Assembly (NCBI GenBank): GCA_030597345.1
Contig: JAUVSA010000114.1
Location: forward strand, 1-6,810
DNA length: 6,810 nucleotides
Origin: Bacillota bacterium
GTDB lineage: Bacteria > Armatimonadota > Hebobacteria > Hebobacterales > Hebobacteraceae
Reading direction: 5' to 3'
The notes beneath the pieces were generated by a model. That model made no database searches, was not told the DNA's origin, and saw only the letters and a list, made by a program, of their open reading frames with translations. Shown piece after piece: positions 4,911 to 6,810 of the stretch. Made by a program: the position numbers and the translations under genes. Positions within the stretch are counted from its first letter, which is position 1, and every line of letters begins with the position of its first letter.

Positions 4911-6335
4911 GTGCTGAAGCGTCATGTGATAGCTCTGGTGATCGCACTGGCAGTTGTCGGCGGCTGGGCCTGGCGGTCCCTCGCCCACCGCCCCGCCGGC
5001 GCGCGCATCCCAGTCGCCGACGTGGAGCGCGGGGAGTTCGTTGTCAGCCTGCTCATCGAGGGCACTCTGCAGAGCGACGACTCAATGACAGTGAGCACTG
5101 GCAGAGCCCCTGGGGAGCTCACCGTCATCGTCCCGGACGGAACGGTCGTCCGCGCCGGTGACGTCTTCTGCCGGATCGAGGCGCGCGAGCTCCGACGAGA
5201 GCAGGCTGATGCTGAGCTTTCCTACAAGCAGGCTATAGAGGCGATCGAGAGCGCCCGCGAGAGCGCTCAGGAGCGTCTTGAGAACGACCAGCGTTCGCTG
5301 GAGCAGTCTGAGAGGGACCTCGAAGTCTGGGAGCAATCGGTCGCACTGCGTACGAAACAGGCCGAGGATCAGCTGGAATTCGATCGCGCCGAGGCAGAGC
5401 GACTCCGTCTGGAGTACGACCGCGCGGAGCGAATGGCTGCAAAGGGCTATCAGGCCACTGCCCAGGCGGATATCGCGAAGGCCGCCTATGAGGCGCAGAA
5501 ATTCAAGGTCGAGCAGAGCGCCAAGGAGCTGGAGCTGAAAGGTCGCGAGATCGAGTCGGAGCGCCGCCAGAAGGAGAGCCAGCTGGCCGCCAGGCGGCGG
5601 CGGACGGAGATCTCCGGCGGGAGGATCGGGCGCCGAATTGCCCACGCCGAACGCCGCGCCGAAGTGGCGGCCACGGAGCTCGAGCAGATAGTGACTTCGC
5701 TGCTGGACATCACCATTACTGCTCCCATCTCCGGGACGGTATCGCTCTTCTCGACGTTCCGGGGCGGCGAGCGGCGGTGCTGGCGGGAAGGCGATCAGGT
5801 GTCCAAGGGCACTCCTCTCGGAAGCATCTCCGGCAGCGAGAACATGTCCGTGCGAGGCCGCGTCAAGGAGACTGACATCGGGCTTCTCCGCACCGGGCAA
5901 GAGGCAGAGATAGAGTTCGACGCGCTGGTGGGGCGTACGTTCCCCGGGGTGGTCTCCTCAGTCGGTGCGGTGGCCCGGGAAGTCTGGATCTGGGAGGACC
6001 CGACGGCGGAGGCGAACGAACGCGTCTTCGATCTGCTCGTGAAGGTGAAGCAGACTTCGGCGCCAGGCCTGAAACCAGGTCTCAATGCGCGGGCGCGGAT
6101 CGCCCTGGCGCGGTTTCCCTCGGTGGTATCTGTGCCGCTGGAGGCGGTCTTCGATCGAGACGGCAAGAGGTACGCCTATGTAGCGCAAGGCGAGGAGTTC
6201 ATCCGTCGTGAGGTGGAAACCGGGGAACGCAATGAGACCTCGGTGGTGGTGCGCGAGGGCCTCTCTCCAGGCGAGACGGTGGCCCTGTCAGATCCCACTC
6301 GTGCCCCTGAGGGATCGATGAGTAAGGCGCCATGA
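4911..6335 (+). CDS. HlyD/MacA-type periplasmic adaptor subunit with very long coiled coil
   Basis: A 474-residue membrane-fusion protein. Residues 5-20 form a hydrophobic anchor in the inner membrane; the rest is periplasmic. The order is canonical: first beta half and lipoyl half (about 35-91, with VPDGTVVRAGDVFCRIEA), a helical hairpin (about 92-262), second lipoyl half (268-307, APISGTVSLF), beta-barrel (about 311-400, containing VKETDIGLLRTGQEAEIEFD) and membrane-proximal domain (about 401-462). It should bridge the ABC pump and the outer-membrane channel. The hairpin is highly charged (E, R, Q, K) with roughly 80 residues per arm, longer than in AcrA. At its tip the R-x3-L-x6-S motif used to dock TolC reads R171, M175, A182. 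A 17-nt gap after the channel gene and a 4-nt ATGA overlap with the ATPase gene show one operon. The GTG start is set by GAGGAGG. The cargo cannot be read from the sequence. Confidence 0.9.
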   Translation: MLKRHVIALVIALAVVGGWAWRSLAHRPAGARIPVADVERGEFVVSLLIEGTLQSDDSMTVSTGRAPGELTVIVPDGTVVRAGDVFCRIEARELRREQADAELSYKQAIEAIESARESAQERLENDQRSLEQSERDLEVWEQSVALRTKQAEDQLEFDRAEAERLRLEYDRAERMAAKGYQATAQADIAKAAYEAQKFKVEQSAKELELKGREIESERRQKESQLAARRRRTEISGGRIGRRIAHAERRAEVAATELEQIVTSLLDITITAPISGTVSLFSTFRGGERRCWREGDQVSKGTPLGSISGSENMSVRGRVKETDIGLLRTGQEAEIEFDALVGRTFPGVVSSVGAVAREVWIWEDPTAEANERVFDLLVKVKQTSAPGLKPGLNARARIALARFPSVVSVPLEAVFDRDGKRYAYVAQGEEFIRREVETGERNETSVVVREGLSPGETVALSDPTRAPEGSMSKAP

Positions 6336-6810
6336 GCCTGGTGGCGCTGCGAGACGTGACCAAGACGTACCACGCGGGCGCAGTGCCTGTGGAGGCCCTC
6401 CGCGGTCTCGATTTCGACATTGCGGAGGGCGAGTTCGTCGCCGTCATGGGCCGGTCGGGATCGGGCAAGACGACCTTGCTCAACATCCTTGGCTGTGTAG
6501 AAAAGCCAACCAGCGGCCGCTACCTGCTGGCAGGGCAGGAGGTGGCTCAGCTCAACGATGACCAACGTTCGACTCTACGGCTGCGACGAATCGGCTTCGT
6601 CTTCCAGTCCTACAACCTCCTGCCCGGCATGTCGGCGCTCGACACTGTGCTCCTCCCCCCGGTCTACAGCGGCCTGCCTGACGCCCCCCTGCGCGCCCGA
6701 GACGCATTGGCCCGGGTGGGGCTCGCCGGACGCGACCATCCCCTCCCCAGTCCGCTCTCCGGCGGCGCGCAGCAGCGCGTCGCCATCGCCCGCGCCCTCC
6801 TCACCCGCCC
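6332..6810 (+). CDS. MacB/LolD-type ABC transporter ATPase, 3' end beyond window
   Basis: The first 159 codons of an ABC ATPase; the frame is open at the window edge, so the gene is partial. The ATG at 6332 overlaps the adaptor stop as ATGA and has TAAGG (6323-6327) 4 nt upstream. Visible motifs are the Walker A loop GRSGSGKT (40-47), Q-loop Gln 92 in FVFQSYNLLP, and the signature region LSGGAQQRVAIARAL (142-156). Walker B, D-loop and H-loop would lie downstream. MSLVALRDVTKTY, LNILGCVEKPTSG and YNLLPGMSALDTV are typical of the MacB/LolD/FtsE-like group that uses mechanotransmission across the periplasm. The signature has Ala in place of the usual Gln (LSGGQ). Whether a permease domain is fused, as in MacB, or encoded by the next gene, as in LolCDE-type systems, is not visible. 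It should energise export through the adaptor and channel upstream. Confidence 0.95.
   Translation, partial: MSLVALRDVTKTYHAGAVPVEALRGLDFDIAEGEFVAVMGRSGSGKTTLLNILGCVEKPTSGRYLLAGQEVAQLNDDQRSTLRLRRIGFVFQSYNLLPGMSALDTVLLPPVYSGLPDAPLRARDALARVGLAGRDHPLPSPLSGGAQQRVAIARALLTR

Noticed and set aside
5082..5900. 272-codon open frame on the minus strand inside the adaptor gene
   Set aside because: It is a Leu/Arg/Ala-rich mirror of the coiled-coil coding region, with no domain; GC-rich genes commonly create such shadows.

Overview
The window is GC-rich bacterial DNA. It holds five recognisable genes, one broken insertion-sequence gene and about 450 bp of apparently non-coding DNA. The host is most likely a Gram-negative (diderm) bacterium: the right half encodes an outer-membrane efflux channel with a cleavable signal peptide, a periplasmic adaptor and an ABC ATPase, a set that only makes sense with two membranes. 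I cannot name the taxon. A lone Gfo/Idh/MocA oxidoreductase plus an orphan DUF2161 nuclease-like gene would suit an environmental lineage outside the well-studied Proteobacteria, but that is inference.

Left third (1-2650): a plus-strand DUF2161-type PD-(D/E)XK protein (91-828) converges on a minus-strand pair. The pair is a small flavodoxin (2118-2585), read first, and a Gfo/Idh/MocA-family NAD(P)-dependent oxidoreductase (923-1960), read second. The 157-bp gap between them contains a strong 12-bp hairpin and a G-rich string that looks like a dispersed repeat. The flavodoxin has a near-perfect Shine-Dalgarno and a plausible extended -10 promoter.

Middle (2650-3384): a structured non-coding stretch with competing hairpins, a short tandem repeat and a nested stem-loop leads into the start of an IS110-family transposase. 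That start has a good ribosome site and the typical MIYIGLDVHP beginning, but the frame breaks after about 11-15 residues. It is best read as the left end of a decayed IS110 element, possibly with the remains of its bridge-RNA region. About 455 bp with no recognised gene follow, with a cluster of TGTCA/TGACA sites and weak promoter-like elements. This stretch probably drives the efflux genes.

Right half (3385-6810): a tight co-directional operon of a TolC-like outer-membrane channel, an HlyD/MacA-type adaptor with a very long coiled coil, and a MacB/LolD-type ABC ATPase cut by the window edge. The gaps are 17 nt and then a 4-nt ATGA overlap, so these form one transcription unit and probably one tripartite export machine. 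Its permease should lie just beyond the window. Two motif departures stand out: the ABC signature reads LSGGA instead of LSGGQ, and the adaptor's hairpin-tip R-L-S motif reads R-M-A.
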